Shown: positions 16,042 through 23,868 of the stretch, one piece after another
How positions within the stretch are numbered: position 1 is the stretch's first letter
Layout: each line of letters starts with the position of its first letter
NCBI GenBank assembly: GCA_013297655.1
Contig: JAAFHV010000042.1
Span: 1-46,123, forward strand
Reading direction: 5' to 3'
From: Myxococcales bacterium
GTDB lineage: Bacteria > Myxococcota_A > Polyangia > Polyangiales > Polyangiaceae
Length of the DNA: 46,123 bases
Notes under the pieces: generated by a model
What the model was told of the DNA's origin: nothing
What the model saw: the letters and a program-made list of their open reading frames with translations, nothing else
Database searches by the model: none
Position numbers and translations under genes: made by a program

Positions 16042-16888
16042 CCCGATCCGAAGGGTCCGCGACGCGACGCCATCGGAGAGGTGGCGGCGCGTCCTCCGCT
16101 TCGTCGCGCCCTTCGTCGTGCTCTACCTCGGGCTGTGCCTGGTCGCGCGGCTCATGTACCCGAGCGCGCTCTATCCCGCTCCCCACGGTGCCGCCCCTCG
16201 CCTACCGAGCACGTGGTCCGAGGTCTCCCTCGGCACGAACGAGAGCCCCGTCGTCGCGGTCCGCAGACGGGGAGCGAGGGGCGCGCCGACCGTCGTGTGG
16301 TTTCACGGCAACGCGGAGGTCTGCGAGGACCAAGTCTCGCGCGGGGACCATTTCGCGGCGCAGGGCATCGGCTTCGTCGCGATGGAGTATCGGGGGTATG
16401 GCAAGGTGGGAATGCTCACCCCGAGCGAGGCGGGTATCTACGCCGACGCCGAGACGCTCGTGAAGCACCTCGAGGCAGAGGTCCGCGACGCGGACGGCGG
16501 CGGGAGCCTCGTGCTCGTGGGGTATTCGCTCGGCTCGGCCATCGCCGCGGAGATGGCTGCGCGAGGGCACGGCGCGCGCGTCGCGCTCGTCGCGCCGTTC
16601 ACGTCGATGCACAACATGGGCCGTAAGTTCGCGCCCTTCCTGCCTATTTCGATATTGATGACCGAGCGGTACGACACCCTCTCGAAGGCCCCCGCCATTC
16701 ACCAAGCGGCCATCGTGTTCCACGGCGAGCACGACGAGCTCGTGCCGTTCGGGATGGGAAAAGCCGTCGCCGCTGCGCTCCCGAACGCGCGGTTTTCGCC
16801 CGTCGCCGCGGCAGGCCACGCGGGGATCTTCACGACGAGCCCGAGCGCCCTCGCGGAGCTCGACGCGTTCGTGGCGGCCGCGCGCTGA
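16025..16888 (+). CDS. Membrane-anchored alpha/beta hydrolase
   Basis: About 287 residues, from GTG 16025 or from ATG 15989 (299 residues). One N-terminal transmembrane anchor, VLRFVAPFVVLYLGLCLVAR, precedes an alpha/beta hydrolase domain. Motifs are VVWFHGNAE (oxyanion region), the nucleophile elbow GYSLGSA, the acidic residue in FHGEHDELVPFGMG and the catalytic His in AAGHAGIF. This matches BEM46/ABHD13-like serine hydrolases, esterases or thioesterases of unknown substrate. Both start options overlap the Cys-rich lipoprotein, suggesting coupled translation. The active site would face the periplasm if the anchor orients N-in, which is an inference. Confidence 0.8.
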   Translation: MPPSPDPIRRVRDATPSERWRRVLRFVAPFVVLYLGLCLVARLMYPSALYPAPHGAAPRLPSTWSEVSLGTNESPVVAVRRRGARGAPTVVWFHGNAEVCEDQVSRGDHFAAQGIGFVAMEYRGYGKVGMLTPSEAGIYADAETLVKHLEAEVRDADGGGSLVLVGYSLGSAIAAEMAARGHGARVALVAPFTSMHNMGRKFAPFLPISILMTERYDTLSKAPAIHQAAIVFHGEHDELVPFGMGKAVAAALPNARFSPVAAAGHAGIFTTSPSALAELDAFVAAAR

Positions 16889-16976
16889 CCCCGAGCCACG
16901 CGTCGCGTCGCGAGCGCACGAGAGCAACTCGCCGCGGAGGTTGCGGAGGTACGCCATTCGCCCGCACAATCTCGGC

Positions 16977-18518
16977 ATGCACCCCGCGCAAAACGCCAAG
17001 GTCATCCTCCGTCATTGCGACTCGTACGATCCCGAGCGCATCCGTCAGATCGTGAGAGAGGGCATTCGCGAGCTCGGCCTCTCGCCCAAGGGCCGCACGT
17101 TGCTCAAGCCGAACGTGGTCGCGGCGGGGCCGCTGTTCGAGCACGCGCACACGCGGAAGGAGCTCGTCGAAGGCGTGCTCGGCGCGCTCCGCGATTGTGA
17201 CGCCGGCATCACCGAGCTCGCGGTCGGCGAGCGCTGCGGGATCACGGTGCCGACCCGCTTCGTGTTCGAGGAGGCGGGATACCTGCCGATGCTCGAGCGC
17301 GCGGGGGCCAAACACTACTACTTCGAGGAGGTGCCGCAGGTGGAGATCCCGCTTACGCACGAGGGGCGCCTCCGCGACTACATCTTCACCCCGGAGCCGG
17401 TCGCGAAGGCAGACTTCTTCGTGAACTGCCCCAAGTTCAAGAGCCACCCCTGGACCACCGTCACGTTCTCGATGAAGAACTACATCGGTATCCAAGACGA
17501 CCGTCACCGGCTCATCGACCACGACCACGCGCTGAACCGCAAAGTGGCCGATCTGCAGTACATCGTGCAACCGCAGCTCATCGTGATCGACTGCATCATC
17601 GCCGGTGAAGGCCGCATGTTGACGCCCATTCCGCGCGACATGAACATCATCATGATTGGCAATAACCAAGTCGCGATCGACAGCGTAGGGTGCCACATGA
17701 TCGGGCTCGATCCGCGCTCGGTGGAGCACATCGCCCTCGCCCACGAGCGAGGCTTCGGGCCGATCGAGCTCTCGGAGATGACGATCACGGGCGACGTGAC
17801 CCTCGACGAGGCGAAGAAGCGCGCCGAGGGCTTTCAAGTGGGGCTCGTGCGGGTGGAGAAGTATTTCGAGGGCACGAGCATTTCGGCCTACGCCGGCCCC
17901 CCACCGGAGCACGACCACGATCCGGACGCCTACTGCTGGGGCGGCTGCCCGGGGGTCATGGAAGAAGTGATCGAGGTTTTGCGCCTCTACGACAAGGAGT
18001 GCGACAAGAAGCTCCCCAAGATTCACCTCGTGTTCGGGCACTACAAAGGGCCCCTCGACATCTCCTACGGCGAGAAGGTCGTGTTCATCGGCGACTGCGT
18101 GTCGTGGGAGGGAATGCTCGGCGGGGAGCTCGTGCAGATTTCGGATAAGTACAAAGGCCGCGACACCAAAGATCCGTATACGGCCGAGCACCAAGACATG
18201 TACGCCAAAATGGCGAAGACGTCGCTCCACCTCCTCGAAGCCAAGACGCGCCCTTGGATTCGACTCGAGGGGTGCCCGGTGAGCGTGGCCGAGCTCGTGC
18301 TTTTGCTCTCGGAGCTGGGGGGAATTCAAAACCCCTATTTCGATCCGGGGCAGGCGATCGGGTTCAATCGCGCCTACATCGCTTGGCGCGCGGCGACCAC
18401 GTTGAAGCGGCTCCGCGGAGAGCCCTATCAAATCGCGGGGAACACCGCCCGCGGCTCGGCCGCCCCGGAGGTCACGCCCGTGCGCGCGGAGTCGGCGGCG
18501 GGAGCGGCAGAAGAATAA
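16977..18518 (+). CDS. DUF362 domain-containing protein
   Basis: A 513-residue protein from ATG 16977 (MHPAQNAKVILRHCDSYDPE); a TTG at 16941 would add 12 residues. The N-terminal ~290 residues match DUF362: LKPNVVAAGPLFEHAHT, FVNCPKFKSHPWTTVTFSMKNYIGIQDD, LIVIDCIIAGEGRM and NNQVAIDSVGCHMIGLDP. The C-terminal ~200 residues hold a Cys pair (YCWGGCPG), VFIGDCVSWEGML and a further Cys in RLEGCPVSVAEL, suggesting a metal or Fe-S site. DUF362 proteins are often linked to iron-sulfur or redox proteins, but no function is firm. The stop shares one base with the start of the next gene (TAATG), so they are probably coupled. Confidence 0.8.
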   Translation: MHPAQNAKVILRHCDSYDPERIRQIVREGIRELGLSPKGRTLLKPNVVAAGPLFEHAHTRKELVEGVLGALRDCDAGITELAVGERCGITVPTRFVFEEAGYLPMLERAGAKHYYFEEVPQVEIPLTHEGRLRDYIFTPEPVAKADFFVNCPKFKSHPWTTVTFSMKNYIGIQDDRHRLIDHDHALNRKVADLQYIVQPQLIVIDCIIAGEGRMLTPIPRDMNIIMIGNNQVAIDSVGCHMIGLDPRSVEHIALAHERGFGPIELSEMTITGDVTLDEAKKRAEGFQVGLVRVEKYFEGTSISAYAGPPPEHDHDPDAYCWGGCPGVMEEVIEVLRLYDKECDKKLPKIHLVFGHYKGPLDISYGEKVVFIGDCVSWEGMLGGELVQISDKYKGRDTKDPYTAEHQDMYAKMAKTSLHLLEAKTRPWIRLEGCPVSVAELVLLLSELGGIQNPYFDPGQAIGFNRAYIAWRAATTLKRLRGEPYQIAGNTARGSAAPEVTPVRAESAAGAAEE

Positions 18519-19120
18519 TGAGCGCCGAGGTCGAGCTTCGGCACGAGGGCTCGGTGCTGCGCGGCGTGCTCACCCACGACGAGCGCGGGCTCGTATTCGA
18601 GGGCGAAGGGCGCTCCGTCGTCATCGAGCGTGCCTCGGTGCACGACGCGCGCGACGAGGGAGGCATGCTCGCCGTCCGAACGACGCGTGGACTCTACACG
18701 TTTTCCCTGGGTGACCTCGGCAAGCTCTGGGAGGCGCGCACGAAGGACCCGCGGGCGGTAGGCGAGAAGCTCGCTGTGAGCGCGGGACAGAGCGCGGTGG
18801 TCGTCGGCCGCGACGTGGTGGGGCTCACGTCCGACCTCGTGGCCGCCGGGGGGACGCTCGTGAAGAAGCCGAAGGCCGCGAGCGTGGACCGGGTGGTGCT
18901 CGTGGTCGACTCCGCGCCCGAGATCGCGCTCGCCGACGAGGCCCGCGCGCTCCTCGCCCCGGACGGCATTTTGTGGCTCGTCGCGCGCGCCAAACCGCAA
19001 GGCTTCCGCGAGATCGACGCGCTCCTCGCGCTCCGCAAGACGGGCCTCCGCGACTCGCGCGGCATCAAGCTGACCGAGGCCTGGAAGGCGACCCGGTTCG
19101 CCCCTCCGCGGGGCAAATAG
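18518..19120 (+). CDS. Hypothetical protein coupled to DUF362 gene
   Basis: A 200-residue protein with no certain family. It starts at ATG 18518, within the TAATG overlap with the DUF362 gene. The first half (VELRHEGSVLRGVLTHDERGL, RGLYTFSLGDLGKLWEART) looks like a small beta-barrel. The second half (DRVVLVVDSAPEIALADEAR, LLAPDGILWLVARA, KTGLRDSRGIKLTEAWKATRF) has a Rossmann-like alternation that reminds me of DUF3052-type proteins, but the match is tentative. No signal peptide or membrane segment, so it is probably cytoplasmic. It is convergent with the acetoacetate decarboxylase-family gene, with 27 bp between the stops. Confidence 0.6.
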   Translation: MSAEVELRHEGSVLRGVLTHDERGLVFEGEGRSVVIERASVHDARDEGGMLAVRTTRGLYTFSLGDLGKLWEARTKDPRAVGEKLAVSAGQSAVVVGRDVVGLTSDLVAAGGTLVKKPKAASVDRVVLVVDSAPEIALADEARALLAPDGILWLVARAKPQGFREIDALLALRKTGLRDSRGIKLTEAWKATRFAPPRGK

Positions 19121-19147
19121 CGCGATTCGCGCGGCGCTCGGCCCGCG

Positions 19148-19909
19148 TCAGCCCTGGAGCGCGCCGACGTCTTTTCCTTCGGGGAGGCGCGCGCGAAAGG
19201 TGTCCGCGCGAAACGCCGCGACGATGCGGGCGCGGTCGAGGCCGAGGCGGCGCGCGAGGCGCTCGGTCGGGCCTTCGGCGCGGAGCTCGAGGTGGGCGCC
19301 CTGGCCGAGGCCCCAGCGGACGCGATGATCGACGTCGATTCGCGTACGAAGGAGGCGCCCCTCCCGTGTCGTGTACGTGACCACCGGCTGCGCGGCGACG
19401 CGAGGACCGGAGAGCTTCGCGACGCGGAGGGTGAGCTCCTCCCCGAGACGGACCGAGCACTCGTCGGCGACGAACGTCGTCTCGATGGGAGCGACGTATT
19501 TGGGGTATCCCCAAATTTCCACTCCCGCGATGCGCGCGGCTTCGGTCGACACTGGCAGGGACGCGACCCAAATGCCCTGATCGTCGTTCGCGCCCATGTC
19601 GGTGCCGAGCTTCAGCAGCGAAGGCCGCGTACCCTTGCGACGGCACTGCACCCCGAGTCCGACCTCGGCGTAGGCCCCGACCGTGCTGTCGCGGTACTCC
19701 CACGCGTAGATGGCGGCGACCGCTTTGCCGAGCACGGGCCAGGGCTCGATGCTCGCGTCGCGACCGACGACGTCGCGCGCGCTCGCGAGATCCACGCGGA
19801 AAAATACGCCGAACTGGGAGGCGTCACGGTAGAGGATCGGCAGATCGCACGGGCCGGCGGACGTGGGCTTCGGGGTCCTCGCGACCGCGTCGAGAAACGC
19901 ATCGGACAT
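19148..19909 (-). CDS. Acetoacetate decarboxylase-family protein
   Basis: A 253-residue protein from ATG 19909 (MSDAFLDAVARTPKPTS). The segment GVEIWGYPKYVAPIE contains the Gly-Tyr-Pro-Lys that corresponds to the Schiff-base lysine of acetoacetate decarboxylase, and the upstream Glu that normally lowers its pKa is also present. Other family-like stretches are FFRVDLASARDVVG and YRDSTVGAYAEVGLGVQC. Acetoacetate decarboxylation is possible, but family members include enzymes on larger keto acids, and no acetone or ketone pathway genes are nearby. A GGAGGG lies directly before the ATG, which is too close for a normal spacing, so a start upstream (for example MALMVPLRAV) cannot be excluded. Confidence 0.75.
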   Translation of the reverse strand: MSDAFLDAVARTPKPTSAGPCDLPILYRDASQFGVFFRVDLASARDVVGRDASIEPWPVLGKAVAAIYAWEYRDSTVGAYAEVGLGVQCRRKGTRPSLLKLGTDMGANDDQGIWVASLPVSTEAARIAGVEIWGYPKYVAPIETTFVADECSVRLGEELTLRVAKLSGPRVAAQPVVTYTTREGRLLRTRIDVDHRVRWGLGQGAHLELRAEGPTERLARRLGLDRARIVAAFRADTFRARLPEGKDVGALQG

Positions 19910-20181
19910 CCCTCCAAGATGGCACAACCACGAAGGGCTTGGCGTCGCGACCGCGCGCAACGGCACCATGAGCGCCATCGGGGCACCCCCAGCCGCGTTC
20001 GTGCCACGCCGAACCGGCGACGCGCACGTCGGGCCGCGCGGGCGTTGCCTATTCTCGTCGAGCCGCGAGGCGCGCGAGCCGAACGACCCCGCCTCGTTTC
20101 GCGAGCAGCGGAGCAAGTCGAGCAGGTCCGCAGGACAGAAAAGCCGACCGCGACCGACGTTCGGTGCTCAATTCGCGCGCG

Positions 20182-20652
20182 ATGACTCGGCTCAAATTGG
20201 CGCGTGCGCTCGCGGCTCCCCTCCCCTCCACCGGCGCGATCGAGGCTCGCACTCCAGACGACGGCGACCGCGCGACCTTGGGCGAGATCCTCTACCTTGC
20301 TTACCTCGGTGGGCCCGACCAAGAAGAGAACGACGCGATCGAAGGCCGCGCCGAGATCGATCGCACGATGAATGGCCACTATGGCCCGTACCTCCCCGCG
20401 GCGAGCTTCGTCACCAGCGACGAAGAAGGTGTCGTCGGGGCGAGCCTCGTCGTGATGCACCTCGAGCACGTGTTGCTCGCGCACGCCGTGGTTCATCCCC
20501 GCGCGCAGGGCCGTGGGCTCGGGGCTGCCCTCGTCACGAAGTCCCTCGCCGCGCTCGCGGCCGAAGGTCACCGCGAGGTGCTCCTCGCGGTGCACGCGGA
20601 GAGCCGCGCGAAGGGCCTCTACGAGAGGCTCGGTTTCGTTCGCGTCCCGTGA
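20182..20652 (+). CDS. GNAT-family N-acetyltransferase
   Basis: A 156-residue protein from ATG 20182; a GTG at 20164 would add six residues. The acetyl-CoA pyrophosphate-binding motif A reads VHPRAQGRGLGAALV, and motif B has the typical AESRAKGLYERLGFVRV ending. N-terminal strands (AIEARTPDDGDRATLGEIL) are standard for GNAT domains. Acceptor unknown: GNAT enzymes acetylate proteins, antibiotics or small amines. It ends in a GTGA overlap with a possible 55-residue downstream ORF. The divergent neighbour at 19909 leaves about 270 bp upstream with no further gene. Confidence 0.8.
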   Translation: MTRLKLARALAAPLPSTGAIEARTPDDGDRATLGEILYLAYLGGPDQEENDAIEGRAEIDRTMNGHYGPYLPAASFVTSDEEGVVGASLVVMHLEHVLLAHAVVHPRAQGRGLGAALVTKSLAALAAEGHREVLLAVHAESRAKGLYERLGFVRVP

Positions 20653-20816
20653 TTCGCATGCACTCGCCTCGAGACGACGACCCGAGGCGCCCCCTCGAGC
20701 GCGCCGTCATCGCGACGACCGGGGCCGCGGCGTTGCGCTTCGGTCGGATTGGCAGGATCTCGCGCCTCGCGTTCGAGGGCCTCGACGCCCTCGGGCCGAA
20801 ACCAACGGGGTACTAA
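20649..20816 (+). CDS. Possible small protein coupled to the GNAT gene
   Basis: A 55-codon frame starts at GTG 20649, overlapping the GNAT stop by four bases, and ends at 20816, overlapping the convergent HD-GYP gene stop by a few bases. It reads VIRMHSPRDDDPRRPLERA and then a hydrophobic and basic stretch ending LDALGPKPTGY. The GTGA overlap matches the habit of other operons here and composition is plausible, but the family is unknown and the frame could be chance. Confidence 0.35.
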   Translation: MIRMHSPRDDDPRRPLERAVIATTGAAALRFGRIGRISRLAFEGLDALGPKPTGY

Positions 20817-22372
20817 ACGAGGAGGCCTAGCTCGGAGGCACGGAGGGCTGCACCGGCGCGGCTACGTACGCCAAGCTTGTCGTACGATCGAATCGTGTGC
20901 GATTGCACAGTGCGGTCGGAGATGCCGAGCCGCCCTCCGATTTCTTTGTTGGAGAGCCCACGCGCGACGAGGGTGAGCACCTCGCGCTCGCGGTGGGTGA
21001 GCTCCTCTACCGTGACGGCGGGCTTCGACTCGAGCGGGCTGCCGTCCACGGCGAGCACGGCGTCGACGGCTTCGCGAGGGAGCCTCCCGGCGGTCACCTC
21101 GGCGGCGAGGGCACGGTGGCGCTCTTCGGTCGCTAGGCGTGGCCGGTGCGGCCGATCCTCGCCTATCGCGGCGAGGACATCGGCGGCGGCGAGGAGGCAG
21201 GTCAAATCGTCCGGGCGGCGCCCGGTGGGATACCCGGTTCCATCGAGGCGCTCGTGGTGCGCGCCGACGAGCTTGGCGACTCCCGGATCGAGGTGCTGCG
21301 CAATGCGCTCGCCGACATAGGGATGAAGCCGTACTTTTTCCCACTCGATCGGGCCGAGTGGGCCCTTCGTGAAGAACACTCGATTGGGCACGCTGACGCG
21401 CCCGAGGTCGTGGAGCCAGGCCGCACGGACGAGGCAACGTGTCCGCAGCGCGTCGATCCCGAGCCGCTGCGCGGCCCCCTGGACGAGGCTCGCGACCCGC
21501 CGCGCATGACCGAGGAACAGCGGGCACTTCTGGTCGGCGAAATCGCCCATGACCTCGACGACGTCGTCGAGCGAAGGCACCCGCGCGCACGCAAGATCGA
21601 GCGAGGCGTCGAGCGCCGCCGTCACGTTGTCCCACAACGGCTCTTCTCGAAACGCGGCGAGGAACCGCTCACTCGTGGCGAGGGCGGCGCACATCGACGG
21701 ATCGAGTTGCTTCTTCGCGCGGCTCTCCAAACACTTCACCGCGCCGACCTCGCCGCCGCGAAGCACGAAATGCACGGTCGCTTCACGCGCGAGGTGCACC
21801 ACCCGCGCCGCGAGCGGGATCGCTTCTTGGGAGAGCCTCGCCGGCCCGCCGTGGCCGTCCCAGCGCTCGTGGAGCACGGTGAGCACGTCGAGCACGCGAG
21901 GGTGCGCTCCGAGCCGCGACGCGAGCAGCTTCGCGCCCTCGCAGTGGCTCTGTTCGTAGCCCTCGCGAAAGCGCTCTCCCTCCACCATGAGGCGCGCGCC
22001 GCGCACCGCGCGCTCGAAGGCCGTGCCGCTCAGATCCTGCAAAATTGCCTTCGCGAGCGGCCCCGCCTCCTTCTTGTCGATGGGGGCGAGGGCGCGCGCG
22101 GCTTCGTGCTCGTCACCGAGGAGTCGCGACTCCTCGAGTGCGTACGAGGTGCACCCGAGGTATCGGAAGAGGGCCCCGAACGTGGCCGCCGCGGTGGTCT
22201 CCGCGTCGAGCCCGAGCTCCTTCGCGGCGACGACGGCGACCCAAGTACCGCGGAGGACCGTGGTCTCCGGGGAGCCGTTCGCCATGTCGATCGCGAGGCC
22301 GAGCGATGCGAGCGCGGCGAGCAGGCTTTCACGTTTCTCGTTTGGTTCTCTCTCTTTCGTCGCGAGCTTCAT
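20813..22372 (-). CDS. Tandem HD-GYP phosphodiesterase-like regulator with LuxR HTH
   Basis: A 519-residue regulator. The central HD-GYP domain keeps HD (residues 321-322), HHE (372-374) and GTGYP (378-382), the hallmarks of metal-dependent phosphodiesterases that hydrolyse cyclic di-GMP. Residues ~40-200 contain a second, degenerate copy: SHCEGAKLLASRLG and LHERWDGHGGP align with the normal helix and HHE-GYP region, but the metal ligands are incomplete. The C-terminus (456-519) is a LuxR-type DNA-binding domain, LTHREREVLTLVARGLSNKE and RTVQSHTIRSYDKLGV. Direct coupling of c-di-GMP turnover to transcription is the natural inference. No receiver or PAS domain is present. It is a single gene, divergent from nothing obvious. 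Confidence 0.85.
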   Translation of the reverse strand: MKLATKEREPNEKRESLLAALASLGLAIDMANGSPETTVLRGTWVAVVAAKELGLDAETTAAATFGALFRYLGCTSYALEESRLLGDEHEAARALAPIDKKEAGPLAKAILQDLSGTAFERAVRGARLMVEGERFREGYEQSHCEGAKLLASRLGAHPRVLDVLTVLHERWDGHGGPARLSQEAIPLAARVVHLAREATVHFVLRGGEVGAVKCLESRAKKQLDPSMCAALATSERFLAAFREEPLWDNVTAALDASLDLACARVPSLDDVVEVMGDFADQKCPLFLGHARRVASLVQGAAQRLGIDALRTRCLVRAAWLHDLGRVSVPNRVFFTKGPLGPIEWEKVRLHPYVGERIAQHLDPGVAKLVGAHHERLDGTGYPTGRRPDDLTCLLAAADVLAAIGEDRPHRPRLATEERHRALAAEVTAGRLPREAVDAVLAVDGSPLESKPAVTVEELTHREREVLTLVARGLSNKEIGGRLGISDRTVQSHTIRSYDKLGVRSRAGAALRASELGLLV

Positions 22373-22419
22373 TGGTAGATCCTCTCGCGAGCATACTTCG
22401 TTTCGCGGAGGTTCTTCCC

Positions 22420-23715
22420 TCAGGGAGTGGGCTCTTTACGCTCGGCGTCGCGAAAGCTCGCGCTCGACGGGAGCACGACACGACGCGCGCGCATCACGTT
22501 CCCGAGCGGGCGGTGCGCATCGATCGTGTGCCACGGACGGAACGAGAAGTCGTCGCACCTCTCGCGCGCGGCGACCACGTCCGCCGCGTCGAGATTTCGC
22601 TTCTCGAACGTGATCCTGCCCACCTTCGTGAGCTTCGTGAGCCAGGGCACGGAGACGTCCTCGATCGGCTCCGTCCGCGGGTTCTCTTGCATCTGTACGA
22701 ACACGTCGGCGCACACGGTGTCGCCCGCGAAGTGCTTCTCGAGATCGTTGCGCAGGAACGCGACGTCGGTCGTCGAGGGGGCCGCGCTCACCGGCACGCA
22801 GCGATTGCCAGAGAGCACTCCCGTCTTCACGACGAGCTTGAATGCCGCCTTTGCGCGCGCCGTCTCTGCGCTTCCCGCCTCGAGGCCGAGCGCGTTGGGC
22901 GCTCCGGTGGAATAGGTATCGCCGAGGAGGCTGCCGACCTTCTTGGTCTTGTCGAGCGCACGATTCGCGAGAAAATCGACGATTCGCACGTTCTCGTCGC
23001 GGGTGAGGAACGACCCGGCCTGAATCAGATTGTCGATTTTGCCCAAGATCGTGCCGCTGTCTTTGGCGCCCATCATCGCCTCGCCGAACGCCATCATGTG
23101 GCGCACGTCGGACGCGGGGCCCACGTCTTGGTTCGCGAGGAGGAAGTCCTGCGTCGTCGCGGTCTCGTCGCCGGGAGTGGTGACGATGCGAGCGCCGCGC
23201 ACACCCATGATCTTGATCGCGAAGCCGCGCATATCGAGCTTACGGTCGGACTGCTTTTGCCCGACTCCGTTGGAGAAGCGCACCCACGTGGGGTAGCTCG
23301 CCGCCTCCGCGAAGAGGCCGACCCGCGCTGCGGGAGCCAGCTCGGCGGGATCGATCTGGAGCGAGCCCAACGTACACGCGTGCGACTTCGCGTGGAACGC
23401 GCGCTCCAGCTTCGGCGCGTTCGACTCCTTGCGCGCGTGATCCTGGAAGCGGTTCACGAGCTTCGCGATTTCGGCGAACTCGGCGTCCTCGGCGGGGAGG
23501 CGGTTCTCCTCGCCGAGCGCGAGGTCCTTTTGCGCCCAAGGGTTCGCGGGATCCACCTTCGAGCGGTCGATGGTGCCGCGCGCGACGCGATAGAGGTTCG
23601 AGATGGAGATCGCGTCTTGGCTCTCCTCGGTATCGGGGTCGTCGGCCGCCGCAGCCGAGCAGGCCGCGAGAGCGCCAAAGAGCACATAAGGAACCATCGA
23701 ACGAGCACGCGCCAC
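22420..23715 (-). CDS. Catalase-like lipoprotein, heme peroxidase family
   Basis: A 431-residue exported protein. The leader MARARSMVPYVLFGALAAC ends in a lipobox. The domain resembles the small catalase-related family: RAFHAKSHACTLGSLQI contains the distal-side His (H108), followed by YPTWVRFSNGVGQ and DMRGFAIKIMG. The C-terminal CDDFSFRPWHTIDAHRPLGNVMRARR is typical of catalase-like proteins that lack the full tetramer-forming arms. A Tyr ligand motif of classical catalases is not obvious, so activity may be peroxidase-like, altered or absent. It is likely extracytoplasmic. The nearest upstream gene on the strand is the hybrid kinase, 153 bp away, so cotranscription is possible but uncertain. 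Confidence 0.75.
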   Translation of the reverse strand: MARARSMVPYVLFGALAACSAAAADDPDTEESQDAISISNLYRVARGTIDRSKVDPANPWAQKDLALGEENRLPAEDAEFAEIAKLVNRFQDHARKESNAPKLERAFHAKSHACTLGSLQIDPAELAPAARVGLFAEAASYPTWVRFSNGVGQKQSDRKLDMRGFAIKIMGVRGARIVTTPGDETATTQDFLLANQDVGPASDVRHMMAFGEAMMGAKDSGTILGKIDNLIQAGSFLTRDENVRIVDFLANRALDKTKKVGSLLGDTYSTGAPNALGLEAGSAETARAKAAFKLVVKTGVLSGNRCVPVSAAPSTTDVAFLRNDLEKHFAGDTVCADVFVQMQENPRTEPIEDVSVPWLTKLTKVGRITFEKRNLDAADVVAARERCDDFSFRPWHTIDAHRPLGNVMRARRVVLPSSASFRDAERKEPTP

Positions 23716-23868
23716 AGGTCACCTCCGTCGTGTGGGAGGTGGTGTACGAGGCGCGTCGCACCCGAGGTATCCGCCAGATGGCGGAGCCGTCAAGGCCATG
23801 AATACATTCGTTAAATTAGGCGGCCGCGGCCAGCCTTGCTCCGCCGCTCGACCTCCGCCGCGCCGGCC

